The notes: generated by a model from the sequence alone, not told the origin. Counted from the first letter of the stretch, positions 34,219-43,950 are shown. The stretch is DNA of 64,000 nt from Autumnicola lenta (GCF_031846515.1 NZ_JAVRHO010000020.1:25668-89667), one strand, 5' to 3'. Numbers and translations: made by a program.

Positions 34219-34325
34219 TGACCGAAATAATTCATTATGAAGTAAAAAAGAATAATGTAAACGATGTTTGCCACCAGAACAACGGTATAACTTGTTTTCC
34301 AGGTGTATTTTTCAGGCTTTTCCAT
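34209..34325 (-). CDS. 38-residue single-span membrane protein
   Basis: This small gene has not been assigned to a family. Its ATG overlaps the PIG-L stop (TAATG), and its own stop falls inside the start of the symporter gene (10-base overlap), so it is packed between two clearly translated genes. The protein begins MEKPEKYTWKTSY, then has one hydrophobic helix (about 14-33, VVLVANIVYIILFYFIMNYF), and ends GQWN. The short charged N-terminus, single span and tight coupling suggest a small accessory subunit or stabiliser of the symporter. Function inferred from context only. Confidence 0.8.
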   Translation of the reverse strand: MEKPEKYTWKTSYTVVLVANIVYIILFYFIMNYFGQWN

Positions 34326-36817
34326 TATTTACCTATTGAAATCATATTTGCAAAAAGCTTGTATGCACCGGGAACACCGGCAGGAAATTGCCTAAAAAAG
34401 CTAATTCCTGTGTAAATATAATAACCTTCACCATACTTTGCGACCAGTAAACTTCCATCTCTGGGCAATTCTTCTTTGTCGTTCATAGAAAGTACAGGAG
34501 TAAATTCCGGAGCCCATTTGTTGGGAAAATAAAGTCCGCGTTCCTGTACCCAGTTCTCAAAATCTGCTTTGGTAATTTTGTTTGGCGAATTAAGCAGGGG
34601 ATGATCTTCGGCGAGAAATCTTACTTCGGCATTTTCATCGGTAACCCTGTCCCTGGAAAGTTCCAGGTTGTATGGGGCGATATTGTCACTCTGCAGACCT
34701 CTGTTTGTGTTGTACTGCACAATTAAATTCCCACCATTTTTCACATAATTAAGAAGTATTGGCTGCTTATATTTTAACTCTTCAACCACGTTGTATGCCC
34801 TTATTCCAATAACAACAGCATCAAACCTACTTAAGGAAGCTTCAGAAATACCGGAAGGGGAAATTCTGGATACTTTATAGCCAATTTGCTCAAGACTCTC
34901 GGGCACCACATCTCCGGCTCCTTCAATATAGCCAATTTGCTGTCCCTTTTTGTGAATATTGAGCTTTGCTACTTTTAATTCTGAAGGTAAAACTAAAGTT
35001 TGAAACGGGATATGTTGGTAATCTATATAAACAGTTTTTTCTGAATAAACTTCATCTTTAATTTTCGCCTTCGGAATAATATAAGCCTCACTTTGGTCTG
35101 CAGGAGGAGTAATACTGAAGTTTAAAGTAACAGAACCACCCTTTTGAGGAATGCTGAAGTTCCTCGACTCTGGTTCAATCCTCCAGTCTTCACCGGAATC
35201 AAGTACTAAAGTTCCCTGGACACTGTCTTTAACTGATGTTATCCTGGCCGATATTTGTCTTTTTTGAGCATTGTCAAAAATCATTACATTTTTATCAAAT
35301 GCAACAGAAACTGGAGGAACAATTTCAAAAGAGCGATAGGTTTCTCCAAGAACATTGTCGTTGTACTTATAAACCACTTCTTTGCTATACGGAATTTTTA
35401 CTCCGTTAAAATCCAGATAAAACACGGCTTTGGTGTTCGCTGGAGTTTCAGGAAGACCTATTAATTCCCTGTTTTCGACTTTATACATACCTGTAGTTCC
35501 TTCTTCGTTTAGCCAATATGGAGAAGTGACTTCACTGCTATTGGGGATATGTAAGGTCAATTCTTCACTCCAGCCTGTGTTGTTTTTTAAGGTAACGTCG
35601 GGTTCGATAGAAGAATTATTTGGTGATATTTCTACTTTTTGAAGGTCAATTGCATAATCACTTCTGTTAATAGCTTCAAACCGCACATTAACTTCTTCTG
35701 AAGGTGTTGCCGTGGCATTTTCGGCAACAGCTTCAAGATAAAGCCCTGCAGAAGCAGCTATAATGTTTTTTATTTCTTCAGATTTTATTTCTCTCCAATG
35801 TTCGTTGTCCAGTTCTTTGATAAGCTGGTAGGCAGCTACCAATTGGGGAAGGCTGGCTGCAGGATTGGTGAAATTAAAATTTTCTTCAACTCCACTCAAA
35901 ATTTCACCAATTTCAGCACCGCCTTCTATGCGGCTCCAGGAAGTATTAATACCTTCGAAGATATCTTCTTTTCCTTCAGACATTGTGCCTTTGATAAGTT
36001 CCAGGTATTCCTCCTGTGAACCCCGGCTACCGGTGCTTCCGAATCCCTGCGAACGATGCTGACTGCGGCTTAAAGCTGCAATTTCCGGATTGGAAAGTCC
36101 CTTCAGCGGAAAATATACGCCGGTGTCAAACTGTAAAAAATTTTGTTTACTGGCTTCTTCAAAGGCTTCCTCGCTTCCGTAGAACCAGGGAGAAGTATTA
36201 AAAAAAAGCTTTTCTGGTTGATGAGTTTCAGTAAACTCTAATTGATCGGGAAAAGCACTTTTATTATCAGCAAGTTCAAAAGCTTCTACGCTTAAAATTG
36301 CTGAAGAGGTATGATGGCCATGAGTGCTACCGGGAGTGCGATGATCAAAACGATTAATGATAACATCTGGCTTAAATTTGCGGATAATCCAAACCACATC
36401 GCTAAGCACTTCATCTCTGTTCCAGACTTCCAGGGTCTCATCGGCGGTTTTTGAATAACCAAAATCATTTGCACGGGTGAAAAATTGTTGTCCACCATCA
36501 ATCCTTCTGGCGGCAAGTAATTCCTGAGTTCTGATAACAGCCAGTTCTTCCCTAATTTGTGGCCCAATTAAATTTTGACCGCCATCACCCCTTGTAAGGG
36601 AAAGATAAGCCGTCCTGGCGTTCTTTTCATTAGAAAAATAAGAAATCAGACGGGTGTTTTCATCGTCAGGATGCGCAGCCACGTATAAAACGGAACCTAG
36701 AAAATTAAGCTTTTCAATCTGATGGTAAATTTCGGAAGCACTAAGTTTTGTTGGTGCCTGTGCCTGAAGAGACGAATGTAAAAAGAATAGAACCAGGAGA
36801 GATAGAACGTTACGCAT
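34325..36817 (-). CDS. PIG-L family deacetylase with C-terminal GATase/ThuA-like region
   Basis: This 830-residue exported protein has a signal peptide at about 1-20 (LLVLFFLHSSLQAQA). The N-terminal LmbE/PIG-L zinc deacetylase domain (about 25-280) has the metal motif AHPDDE near 50 and the partner HGHHTSS near 170. A middle beta-rich part follows. The C-terminal region (about 640-830) has FDAVVIGIRAYNVVEELKYKQPILL, split by helices, like ThuA/GATase-type proteins. It probably deacetylates N-acetyl sugars in the periplasm. The ATG at 36817 is preferred over an upstream GTG at 36823. It is first in the operon. Confidence 0.9.
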   Translation of the reverse strand: MRNVLSLLVLFFLHSSLQAQAPTKLSASEIYHQIEKLNFLGSVLYVAAHPDDENTRLISYFSNEKNARTAYLSLTRGDGGQNLIGPQIREELAVIRTQELLAARRIDGGQQFFTRANDFGYSKTADETLEVWNRDEVLSDVVWIIRKFKPDVIINRFDHRTPGSTHGHHTSSAILSVEAFELADNKSAFPDQLEFTETHQPEKLFFNTSPWFYGSEEAFEEASKQNFLQFDTGVYFPLKGLSNPEIAALSRSQHRSQGFGSTGSRGSQEEYLELIKGTMSEGKEDIFEGINTSWSRIEGGAEIGEILSGVEENFNFTNPAASLPQLVAAYQLIKELDNEHWREIKSEEIKNIIAASAGLYLEAVAENATATPSEEVNVRFEAINRSDYAIDLQKVEISPNNSSIEPDVTLKNNTGWSEELTLHIPNSSEVTSPYWLNEEGTTGMYKVENRELIGLPETPANTKAVFYLDFNGVKIPYSKEVVYKYNDNVLGETYRSFEIVPPVSVAFDKNVMIFDNAQKRQISARITSVKDSVQGTLVLDSGEDWRIEPESRNFSIPQKGGSVTLNFSITPPADQSEAYIIPKAKIKDEVYSEKTVYIDYQHIPFQTLVLPSELKVAKLNIHKKGQQIGYIEGAGDVVPESLEQIGYKVSRISPSGISEASLSRFDAVVIGIRAYNVVEELKYKQPILLNYVKNGGNLIVQYNTNRGLQSDNIAPYNLELSRDRVTDENAEVRFLAEDHPLLNSPNKITKADFENWVQERGLYFPNKWAPEFTPVLSMNDKEELPRDGSLLVAKYGEGYYIYTGISFFRQFPAGVPGAYKLFANMISIGK

Positions 36818-36897
36818 TCCCACATGTATTTTAGAGGTAGTAGCATCAAATATAACACTTTGAAGACTCTTCTACCGCGTTTCTCCAGGTTTAACTT

Positions 36898-37437
36898 TTA
36901 TAGCGCATCCTTACCTTCATCAAGTCGGGCATTTTTTTCTACCAGTGACACAGCTTTTTGAAGAATGAGGTTATTTGGGTAGGTAATCAATTCTCCATCT
37001 AAAGTCCTTAGATGCAAATGAAAAGCTTTTATGTCTTCAATAATAGCTTCAATAGGTATGTCTTTGTCATGAATCTTTATTTTATCTCCAATTTTATAAG
37101 GAAATGAGAAAAACATGATGACCCCACAAGTAATATTACTTAGAATAGACCATATAGCAAAAAGGGCTACTCCTAAAATTGCGAAAACTGATGAAAATAT
37201 GATGGAAAACTCTGCCCAGCCAACTCCCCAGGCAATTGATAGAAGAAAAACACCTAGTATAAAGACGAGTATATTGATGTATTTAAACATTAACCGGGTT
37301 CGCGTAATATTAATTTCAGCACGTTCGCCAACCCTTTTTGCAGCTTGTTTAAGAAAAAATTGAAGAATTAGCAGCATCAAAAATATTGCCACGCTGTAAA
37401 AAACTTCTATTGGAATTAAGCTTATTAATCTATCCAT
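36898..37437 (-). CDS. Small MscS-family mechanosensitive channel
   Basis: This 179-residue inner-membrane channel is among the shorter members of the family. About three membrane segments are seen (about 12-28, 50-70 and 75-105). The pore-lining helix region is ALFAIWSILSNITCGVIMFF, followed by the beta-domain signature FPYKIGDKIKIHDKD and the closing LDGELITYPNNLILQKAV. It releases ions on hypo-osmotic shock. It has its own promoter and is separate from maf. Confidence 0.9.
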   Translation of the reverse strand: MDRLISLIPIEVFYSVAIFLMLLILQFFLKQAAKRVGERAEINITRTRLMFKYINILVFILGVFLLSIAWGVGWAEFSIIFSSVFAILGVALFAIWSILSNITCGVIMFFSFPYKIGDKIKIHDKDIPIEAIIEDIKAFHLHLRTLDGELITYPNNLILQKAVSLVEKNARLDEGKDAL

Positions 37438-37457
37438 TAATGAACGCCGATTTTCTG

Positions 37458-37465
37458 CAAATATA
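37458..37465 (-). promoter_or_regulatory. -7 box (TATATTTG) for the MscS gene
   Basis: A perfect TAnnTTTG on the minus strand, 20 bases before the ATG. Confidence 0.55.
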
Positions 37466-37543
37466 ATTCTTGTTCATTTAAATTTTGGTAAAAAAGAAGA
37501 AGCATTTATCGTGATTATGCTATTTCAGCATCTTGTTGAAATG

Positions 37544-38131
37544 CTAAGAATTTCCAATTTCCTTTAACTTCTGATAGACAAGATGCGTGGGTAATCCGAC
37601 CACGTTTACGTAACTTCCCTCAATATTAGTGATCCCAATAAGCCCAATCCATTCCTGGATAGCATATCCACCTGCTTTATCAAAAGGTTTATATTGGCGT
37701 ACGTAATACTCTATTTCTTCGGAAGTTAATGTTTTGAACCGAACTTTAGTAATGCAGCTTAACGTTTCCTGCTTTTCAGCCGTTGTAAAACACACTGAAG
37801 TGATTACCTGGTGCTCTTTTCCAGAAAGAGATGTTAACATGGTAACGGCTTCTTCAGCATCTGCAGGTTTTCCCATAGCCACACCTTCATTACATACAAT
37901 CGTATCGCTGGTGACTAGGATTTGATTTGGTTTTAAATCGCCAAAAGCTTCGGCTTTAAGTTCCGCAAGAAAATCTGTTATCTCTTCATTTTCCAAATGA
38001 TCTGGGAATACTTCTTTTACTGGTCGCACGTCTACAGTAAACGGAATTTCCATTTCCTTAAAAAATTTTTGCCTTCTCGGAGAGCCCGAAGCAAGAATAA
38101 TTTCTTTGTTCTTTAAATAATTTTTCAGCAT
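37544..38131 (-). CDS. maf: Maf-like nucleotide pyrophosphatase
   Basis: Hydrolyses non-canonical or canonical NTPs (dTTP/UTP type). The 195-residue protein has the Maf signature ILASGSPRRQKFFKEM near 12-27, the catalytic Asp in VTSDTIV near 69, and KPFDKAGGYAIQEW near 149. It is the last gene of an operon, 3 bases after the UbiA gene. Confidence 0.94.
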   Translation of the reverse strand: MLKNYLKNKEIILASGSPRRQKFFKEMEIPFTVDVRPVKEVFPDHLENEEITDFLAELKAEAFGDLKPNQILVTSDTIVCNEGVAMGKPADAEEAVTMLTSLSGKEHQVITSVCFTTAEKQETLSCITKVRFKTLTSEEIEYYVRQYKPFDKAGGYAIQEWIGLIGITNIEGSYVNVVGLPTHLVYQKLKEIGNS

Positions 38132-38134
38132 AAT

Positions 38135-39046
38135 CTAAAATATGAATTTGTGTAGGCCCAGCGAAATCAATCCAAAGAAAAGGACCAATTTCAGAATAAG
38201 GCTTAAATGAGTAAAATGCTTCTTTTTTTTCGCTTCAGGTATTTTTACCATTACGTAAAGAAGCGGAGCAAGGATAAAAAGTAGTACATAAATCGTGGCA
38301 TAGGTGTTCTCAAAAAGGTAGTTGTAGAGATAGTAGACAATTGCGGCCACCGGAATTAATGCTACCCCTAAAATTACTTTATTGGTGCGGGCAGTGCCCA
38401 GTTGTATAGGTAAAGTCTTCATCCCGGTATTATAATCTCCTTTTATATCCTCCTGATCTTTAACCATTTCCCTTAACAGGTTAATTAAAAAAGCAAAGAG
38501 GGCGTAGTCCAGCAGGATTGAGAAAAGCAAGGCCTGTGTTGGCTGATTTTGATTGTTTATAGCAGGTAAAAGATCATATAGCCCCACAATAACCACCACT
38601 CCTGCAATGGTGCAGCTCACAATAATATTTCCAACTACTGCCATTTGTTTAAGATAAGTCGCGTAGAAATACAAAATTGCGGAAGCAAAAATCCACAAGG
38701 CGGAAAAAGCCGGCCATCCAACAATATTTGAAAGATAAAATCCAATACCCACGCCAATTACATTAAGAATTATAAATAATGTAGTGCCGGTTTTCTCGGA
38801 GATATGGGTGCCGATAATTGTATTCTCTCCTCTGTTGATTTTGTCGGTCTCTACATCATAAACATCATTAATAATGTAACCGCCGGCTGCAAGGGAAACA
38901 GTGGCCAGGGCAAGGAGGGAGCAGCCAAAAAGACTCAGAGTGATGTCTGCTCCAAAAGCTTCAAAAAGGCCGTATTTAATTAAGAATTGCGTAAAAGCTA
39001 TAAAAAGCAGGTTTTTATAACGGATTAGCTTTAAATATTTATACAT
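38135..39046 (-). CDS. UbiA-family prenyltransferase (GGGP-transferase-like)
   Basis: This 303-residue polytopic membrane enzyme has about 8-9 helices. The two Asp-rich sites are NDVYDVETDKINRG near 61-74 and KDQEDIKGDYNTGMKT near 199-214. These bind prenyl diphosphate via Mg2+. Close flavobacterial relatives are annotated as geranylgeranylglycerol-phosphate geranylgeranyltransferases, but aromatic acceptors are also possible. It lies in the DUF2520-kdsC-SMR operon. Confidence 0.88.
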   Translation of the reverse strand: MYKYLKLIRYKNLLFIAFTQFLIKYGLFEAFGADITLSLFGCSLLALATVSLAAGGYIINDVYDVETDKINRGENTIIGTHISEKTGTTLFIILNVIGVGIGFYLSNIVGWPAFSALWIFASAILYFYATYLKQMAVVGNIIVSCTIAGVVVIVGLYDLLPAINNQNQPTQALLFSILLDYALFAFLINLLREMVKDQEDIKGDYNTGMKTLPIQLGTARTNKVILGVALIPVAAIVYYLYNYLFENTYATIYVLLFILAPLLYVMVKIPEAKKKKHFTHLSLILKLVLFFGLISLGLHKFIF

Positions 39047-39054
39047 AAATACAC

Positions 39055-39381
39055 CTAGTTGGAAACAAATTTCAGCCCGATAATGGACATAATTAGTGTG
39101 CTGAGGAAAAATATTCTCCAGAAATGAGCCGGTTCTTTAAAAATTAATATTCCGAGTAAAGCGGTGCCGGCGGCCCCAATTCCGGTCCAGACGGCATAAG
39201 CAGTTCCAATAGGCAATGTCTGGGTGGCTTTGTATAGCAAAATCATACTTGCGGTAAGGCAAACCATGAATCCGGCTAACCAGAAAGTGCTGGTATTTCC
39301 GGTGCTGAATTTTGCTTTTCCTAAACAAAAAGCAAATCCCACTTCAAAGAGTCCGGCGATAATCAATAGAAGCCAGTTCAT
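39055..39381 (-). CDS. Small multidrug resistance (SMR) family transporter
   Basis: This 108-residue protein has four transmembrane helices. It begins MNWLLLIIAGLFEVGFAFCLG, with the membrane Glu13 typical of EmrE/SugE; the middle has the segment PIGTAYAVWTGIGAAGTALLGILIF, with the GTAYAVWTGIG signature. SugE-like (Gdx) guanidinium export or drug efflux are both possible. The start at 39381 overlaps the kdsC stop by four bases (ATGA), which is preferred to an upstream in-frame start. Confidence 0.9.
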   Translation of the reverse strand: MNWLLLIIAGLFEVGFAFCLGKAKFSTGNTSTFWLAGFMVCLTASMILLYKATQTLPIGTAYAVWTGIGAAGTALLGILIFKEPAHFWRIFFLSTLIMSIIGLKFVSN

Positions 39382-39890
39382 TCCCTTTCCATCCATTTGC
39401 CCTGGACTTTCAGGACTTGTTCAATAACATCGCGAACGCAACCTTTTCCGCCTTTTTTATGGGAAACATATTTAGATATTTCTTTAACTTCGGCTGCAGC
39501 GTCCTGCGGGCAGCATGGCAGTCCAACCAGTTTCATGGGGTAATAATCGGGAATATCATCTCCCATGTAGAGAACTTCATCGGGTTTAATCCCATAAATG
39601 TCGAAGAATTCATCCATTTGCTCCACTTTGTCAGAAATCCCCAGGTAAATATCATTTATACCCAGATCCCTAAGACGCATCCTGACACCTTCATTTTTTC
39701 CGCCGGAAATAATACATACCGTATAACCGGCATTTTTTGCCAGTTTCAGGGCGTAACCGTCTTTAATGTTCATTGTACGTAACAATTCCCCGGCGGTGCT
39801 TACCTGTACAGAGCCATCTGTAAGGACACCGTCCACATCAAAAACAAAAGTGGTGATCTGGTTAAGGTATTCTTTATAATTTTTTTCCAT
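39378..39890 (-). CDS. kdsC: KdsC-like HAD phosphatase
   Basis: Removes phosphate from KDO-8-phosphate in the lipopolysaccharide KDO pathway. The 170-residue protein has the HAD motif FDVDGVLTDG near 17-26, the second motif CIISGG near 55 and the metal motif YMGDDIPDYYPM near 109. The short C0 form and active-site spacing match KdsC. kdsB, the next step, is at 27 kb. It overlaps the DUF2520 gene by 17 bases. Confidence 0.93.
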   Translation of the reverse strand: MEKNYKEYLNQITTFVFDVDGVLTDGSVQVSTAGELLRTMNIKDGYALKLAKNAGYTVCIISGGKNEGVRMRLRDLGINDIYLGISDKVEQMDEFFDIYGIKPDEVLYMGDDIPDYYPMKLVGLPCCPQDAAAEVKEISKYVSHKKGGKGCVRDVIEQVLKVQGKWMERE

Positions 39891-40632
39891 GTAAGTTATA
39901 AATCGATGCTGTTAGCAGTTCGTATATGTTTTTCTGATTTTTATCCAGCAATTCAAGATGACCTTCAATTGTTCCGCGGTCATTGCGAATCGCAGGTCCT
40001 GTTTGAGCCTCTTCAGGAGATAATTCTTCAATTTTTGCAGCGGTTTCTTTTATTAATGGTTTCAGAAGTTCAAAAGAGAGGTCATGTTTTTGGCAAATAT
40101 CGGCCCCAATGGTGTAAAGGTAGTTGGTAAAATTACAAACGAATACTGCAGAAGCGTGTAAGGCCTTTCTTTGTCCAGAATCGGTCTCAAAAAGTTTTTC
40201 TGAAATGCCGGCAGCCAGTTCTTTCGTCTTCTGAAGATTTTTATCTGAATTTGCTTCCAAACACATGGGGATTTCAGCGAAATCGACCTCCCTTTTTGCT
40301 GAAAATGTCTGTAACGGATAAAAAACTCCGTGGTTCCTGAAATTTGACAAAGCATCCAAACCAATTCCTCCTGAAGTATGCAGGTATAACGAACCAAAAT
40401 CAGGGACGATATTTGCCATTTTAAGAATGGCATCATCTTTTAACGCAAAAATATAAATATGAGCTTCTTTTAATTTAGAAATAGCAGTAGTGGTAGAGGT
40501 TTCAGGGAAATTAATTAATCTTTCAGGCTTATGATTATAAACCTGAATCACTTCAATATTTTCGGATTGTTGAAAAGCCTTGTAGAGATGTGTGGCGACA
40601 TTTCCGGCGCCTAAAATTACCACTTGAATCAT
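39874..40632 (-). CDS. Rossmann-fold DUF2520 protein
   Basis: This 252-residue protein resembles NADP-binding ketopantoate reductase/pyrroline carboxylate reductase-type enzymes. Its N-terminus GAGNVATHLYKAF near 8-20 is a dinucleotide-binding motif, and it has the C-terminal helical DUF2520 domain (QRKALHASAVFVCNFTNYLY, and GPAIRNDRGTIEGHL near 210-225, typical of the family). Function is unknown. It is the first gene of the operon and is conserved beside kdsC in flavobacteria. Confidence 0.9.
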   Translation of the reverse strand: MIQVVILGAGNVATHLYKAFQQSENIEVIQVYNHKPERLINFPETSTTTAISKLKEAHIYIFALKDDAILKMANIVPDFGSLYLHTSGGIGLDALSNFRNHGVFYPLQTFSAKREVDFAEIPMCLEANSDKNLQKTKELAAGISEKLFETDSGQRKALHASAVFVCNFTNYLYTIGADICQKHDLSFELLKPLIKETAAKIEELSPEEAQTGPAIRNDRGTIEGHLELLDKNQKNIYELLTASIYNLHGKKL

Positions 40633-40725
40633 TCGGCTAAATTACCAAAAAAATTACGGTTGTAAAATTAACATTTATGGAAGGAGATTGAAGGTTGGAA
40701 GTCTTACAAAACCGTTAAAATTCCT

Positions 40726-40733
40726 TAAATTTG
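40726..40733 (+). promoter_or_regulatory. -7 box (TAAATTTG) for ccsBA
   Basis: A consensus TAnnTTTG, 25 bases before the ATG of the cytochrome c biogenesis gene. No -33 TTG at standard spacing. Confidence 0.5.
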
Positions 40734-40758
40734 CAGCCGATTTAAAGTACAACTTTTT

Positions 40759-43700
40759 ATGCAGAATAAGATAGCTTCTGTCATTTTTTCTACCCGTATA
40801 ATGGCAGTTTTATTCATTGTTTTTGCCATTTCCATGGCGTTGGGAACTTTTATTGAGAACTGGTACAGTATTGAAACCGCGAGGGTTCTTATTTACAATA
40901 CATGGTGGTTTGAGGGGATAATGGTCTTCTTCGTGATTAATTTTATCGGCAATATTAAGAGATATCAGCTTCTGAAAAAGGAAAAATGGTCAACATTGGT
41001 TTTACACCTTTCTTTTATTCTCATCCTTATTGGAGCCTTCGTGACACGCTATATAAGTTACGAAGGTATTATGCCTATACGTGAGGGGGAGACGACGAAT
41101 AAATTTCTCACCCAGGAAACCTATTTTACATTTTTTCTTGATGGTGAAATAGACGGTGAACCACGCAGGAGAATACTTCAGGAAAAAGTTTTGTTAGCCC
41201 CTGAAACAGAAAATGATTATGAACTAAATACAGACTATAACGGGCAACCTGTAACTTTTGAAGTCACTAATTTTATTCATGGTGCTGAAGAAACACTGGT
41301 ACCAACAGAAGATGGAGAGCGATACCTGAAAATTGTAGAATCTGGTGGTGGGCAAAGACACGATCATTACCTTCAGGAAGGGCAGGTGAGCAACATCCAC
41401 AATAGGCTCTTTACGCTGAATAATCCTACGGAAGGAGCTATAAATATTCAGTTAAACGAAGATGGCTCGTACACTATAGAATCTCCATTCGAAGGGGACT
41501 ACATGAGAATGGCAGACCAGGCGAGGGGAACCTTGGTAGCAGATTCTACACAAAATCTCATGCTGCGTTCGCTTTATAATTTAGGAACAATGCAGTTTGT
41601 AATTCCCGAGCCTGTAGTAAGAGGACAATATGACATAGTACCAACAGCAGAGAAAACGAGGGATCAGCCAGACGGGGTTACTTTAAAAGTGAGTTCTCAG
41701 GGCGAATCCCAAACGGTGACGCTCCTTGGCGGAAAAGGAATTCCCACCGAGCCTGAAAAAATTGATCTTGCCGGACTCGAAATTTTCCTGAATTATGGTT
41801 CTATAGAAAAAGAACTTCCTTTTGCTCTTAAACTGGATGATTTTATTGCTGAAAAATATCCCGGAACAGAAAAGAGCTATTCTTCTTTTCAAAGTAATGT
41901 TGAAGTAGTAGATGAGGAAGAAGAAAATTTTGAATATCAAATTTATATGAACCATATCCTTGATTACGAAGGTTATCGTTTTTTCCAGTCCAGTTTTGAT
42001 CCCGATGAAAAAGGGACAGTCCTGTCTGTAAATCACGATTACTGGGGAACCTGGATCACTTATATTGGTTATTTTCTTCTCTATCTTGGCTTAATGTGGA
42101 TATTGTTTGATAAAGGCTCCCGTTTTGGACAACTTAAACAAAGACTGGATAAGATAAAACTGAAGAAAAAGAAGCTCACTACTATAGCTATTTTACTTTT
42201 TGCAATCAGTTTTAGCGGATTCGCACAAGAAACGCAGACAGATCACGAACATATTGAAAATACGCGTAGGCAAATAGATTCTCTAATTGTTGAAAATGCA
42301 GTAAAAGAAGACCATGCTGCTGAATTTGGACGACTGGTGATTCAGGATGCAGGTGGACGTATGAAACCGGCCAATACCTATTCTTCGGAATTGTTAAGAA
42401 AACTCAGTAAGAAGGATAGTTATAATGGATTAAGTTCAGATCAGGTTCTGGTTTCTATGACAGAGAACCCAATGGTTTGGTATAATGTGCCGCTTATTTT
42501 TGTGGAAAAGAAGAATGACAGCCTTCATAATATTCTTGATGTGGAAGAAGGAAAAAAATACCTTGCCCTTACAGACTTCTTTGACAGCAGCGGGAATTAC
42601 AAGTTATCGTCATACCTGGAAGGGGCCTACCAGGCGGCAGTTCCGAATAAATTTCAGAAGGATTATATAGAAACTGATAAAAAAGTAAATTTGCTTTATC
42701 AGGCTTTGCAGGGGGAAGTACTTAAAATATTTCCGGTTCCCAATCATGAGAATAATAAGTGGGTTTCTTATCCCGAAGTGGAAGAAGCAGCTTTTAAAGG
42801 CATGGATTCCGTTTATGCAAAGCAGATTTTGCCACTTTACATGAATGCGCTGCAGGATGCGAGGGAAACCGGTGATTACGGGAGAGCTAATGAATTTTTG
42901 GGCAGCATTAAAAGTTTTCAGAAAAAATTTGGTTCTGAAGTTATGCCTTCAGAAGATAAAGTTGAGGCTGAGATCACCTATAATAAATACGATATTTTCA
43001 GGAATCTGTTTTGGATGTATATGGTTGCAGGTTTACTGATGCTCATTTTTGTTATTGCCCAGATACTTAAAGACAATAAGATTATGCGTGGTCTTATAAA
43101 GGGCAGCGTTGTTGTTGTTATAATCTTATTTGCTCTTCATACCCTTGGACTGGCTGCAAGGTGGTACATATCCGGACATGCGCCCTGGAGTGATGCCTAC
43201 GAATCGATGATCTATGTTGCCTGGGCAACGATGTTTTTTGGTCTTGCATTCGGAAGAAAAAGTAACCTTACCATTGCATCTACGGCGTTTGTAACTTCTA
43301 TGATCCTCATGATCGCCCACTGGAATTGGATGGATCCTTCTATTGCAAACCTGCAACCGGTGCTTAATTCTTATTGGTTGATGATTCACGTTTCTGTAAT
43401 TGTAGGGAGTTATGGACCTTTTACGCTGGGAATGATTCTGGGTGTGGTTTCATTGCTTTTAATGATCCTTACTACTTCTGAAAACAAAAAGAGGATGGAA
43501 CTCAACATCAGGGAAATTACAATTATAACTGAACTGGCTTTAACCGTAGGACTGGTAATGTTAACCATCGGAAATTTCTTAGGTGGACAATGGGCTAATG
43601 AGAGCTGGGGACGCTATTGGGGCTGGGATCCAAAAGAAACATGGGCCTTGATTAGTATTATGGTTTACGCTTTTGCAATTCATATGCGAATGGTGCCGGG

Positions 43701-43950
43701 GCTTAGAGGTAGGTGGTTTTTCAATTTAATGGCTATTGTTGCCTTCTCCAGTATTATGATGACCTATTTTGGAGTAAATTTCTACTTAAGCGGATTGCAT
43801 TCTTATGCCAGTGGGGATAAGGTAATTACACCAACTTTCATCTATTACACGATTGCCGCGGTAGCAGTTTTGGGAGCAGTTTCCTACTGGAAATACCAGA
43901 AGCATTACGCGAAGAAATCCCCGGCAGCAAAAGAAAAGGATAGCATGTAA
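40759..43950 (+). CDS. ccsBA: Fused CcsB-CcsA (ResB-ResC) cytochrome c synthase
   Basis: This 1063-residue System II haem handling and ligation protein has an N-terminal ResB/CcsB-like part with membrane segments at about 12-30, 50-72, 80-100 and 430-450, and a large periplasmic domain at about 105-420. A linker with its own hydrophobic segment (about 475-492, ending FSGFAQE) follows, then another periplasmic region at about 495-745. The C-terminal CcsA domain has about six to eight helices, with the haem-binding WWD segment WGRYWGWDPKETWAL near 951-965. Fusions are usual in Bacteroidota. It is monocistronic. Confidence 0.94.
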   Translation: MQNKIASVIFSTRIMAVLFIVFAISMALGTFIENWYSIETARVLIYNTWWFEGIMVFFVINFIGNIKRYQLLKKEKWSTLVLHLSFILILIGAFVTRYISYEGIMPIREGETTNKFLTQETYFTFFLDGEIDGEPRRRILQEKVLLAPETENDYELNTDYNGQPVTFEVTNFIHGAEETLVPTEDGERYLKIVESGGGQRHDHYLQEGQVSNIHNRLFTLNNPTEGAINIQLNEDGSYTIESPFEGDYMRMADQARGTLVADSTQNLMLRSLYNLGTMQFVIPEPVVRGQYDIVPTAEKTRDQPDGVTLKVSSQGESQTVTLLGGKGIPTEPEKIDLAGLEIFLNYGSIEKELPFALKLDDFIAEKYPGTEKSYSSFQSNVEVVDEEEENFEYQIYMNHILDYEGYRFFQSSFDPDEKGTVLSVNHDYWGTWITYIGYFLLYLGLMWILFDKGSRFGQLKQRLDKIKLKKKKLTTIAILLFAISFSGFAQETQTDHEHIENTRRQIDSLIVENAVKEDHAAEFGRLVIQDAGGRMKPANTYSSELLRKLSKKDSYNGLSSDQVLVSMTENPMVWYNVPLIFVEKKNDSLHNILDVEEGKKYLALTDFFDSSGNYKLSSYLEGAYQAAVPNKFQKDYIETDKKVNLLYQALQGEVLKIFPVPNHENNKWVSYPEVEEAAFKGMDSVYAKQILPLYMNALQDARETGDYGRANEFLGSIKSFQKKFGSEVMPSEDKVEAEITYNKYDIFRNLFWMYMVAGLLMLIFVIAQILKDNKIMRGLIKGSVVVVIILFALHTLGLAARWYISGHAPWSDAYESMIYVAWATMFFGLAFGRKSNLTIASTAFVTSMILMIAHWNWMDPSIANLQPVLNSYWLMIHVSVIVGSYGPFTLGMILGVVSLLLMILTTSENKKRMELNIREITIITELALTVGLVMLTIGNFLGGQWANESWGRYWGWDPKETWALISIMVYAFAIHMRMVPGLRGRWFFNLMAIVAFSSIMMTYFGVNFYLSGLHSYASGDKVITPTFIYYTIAAVAVLGAVSYWKYQKHYAKKSPAAKEKDSM

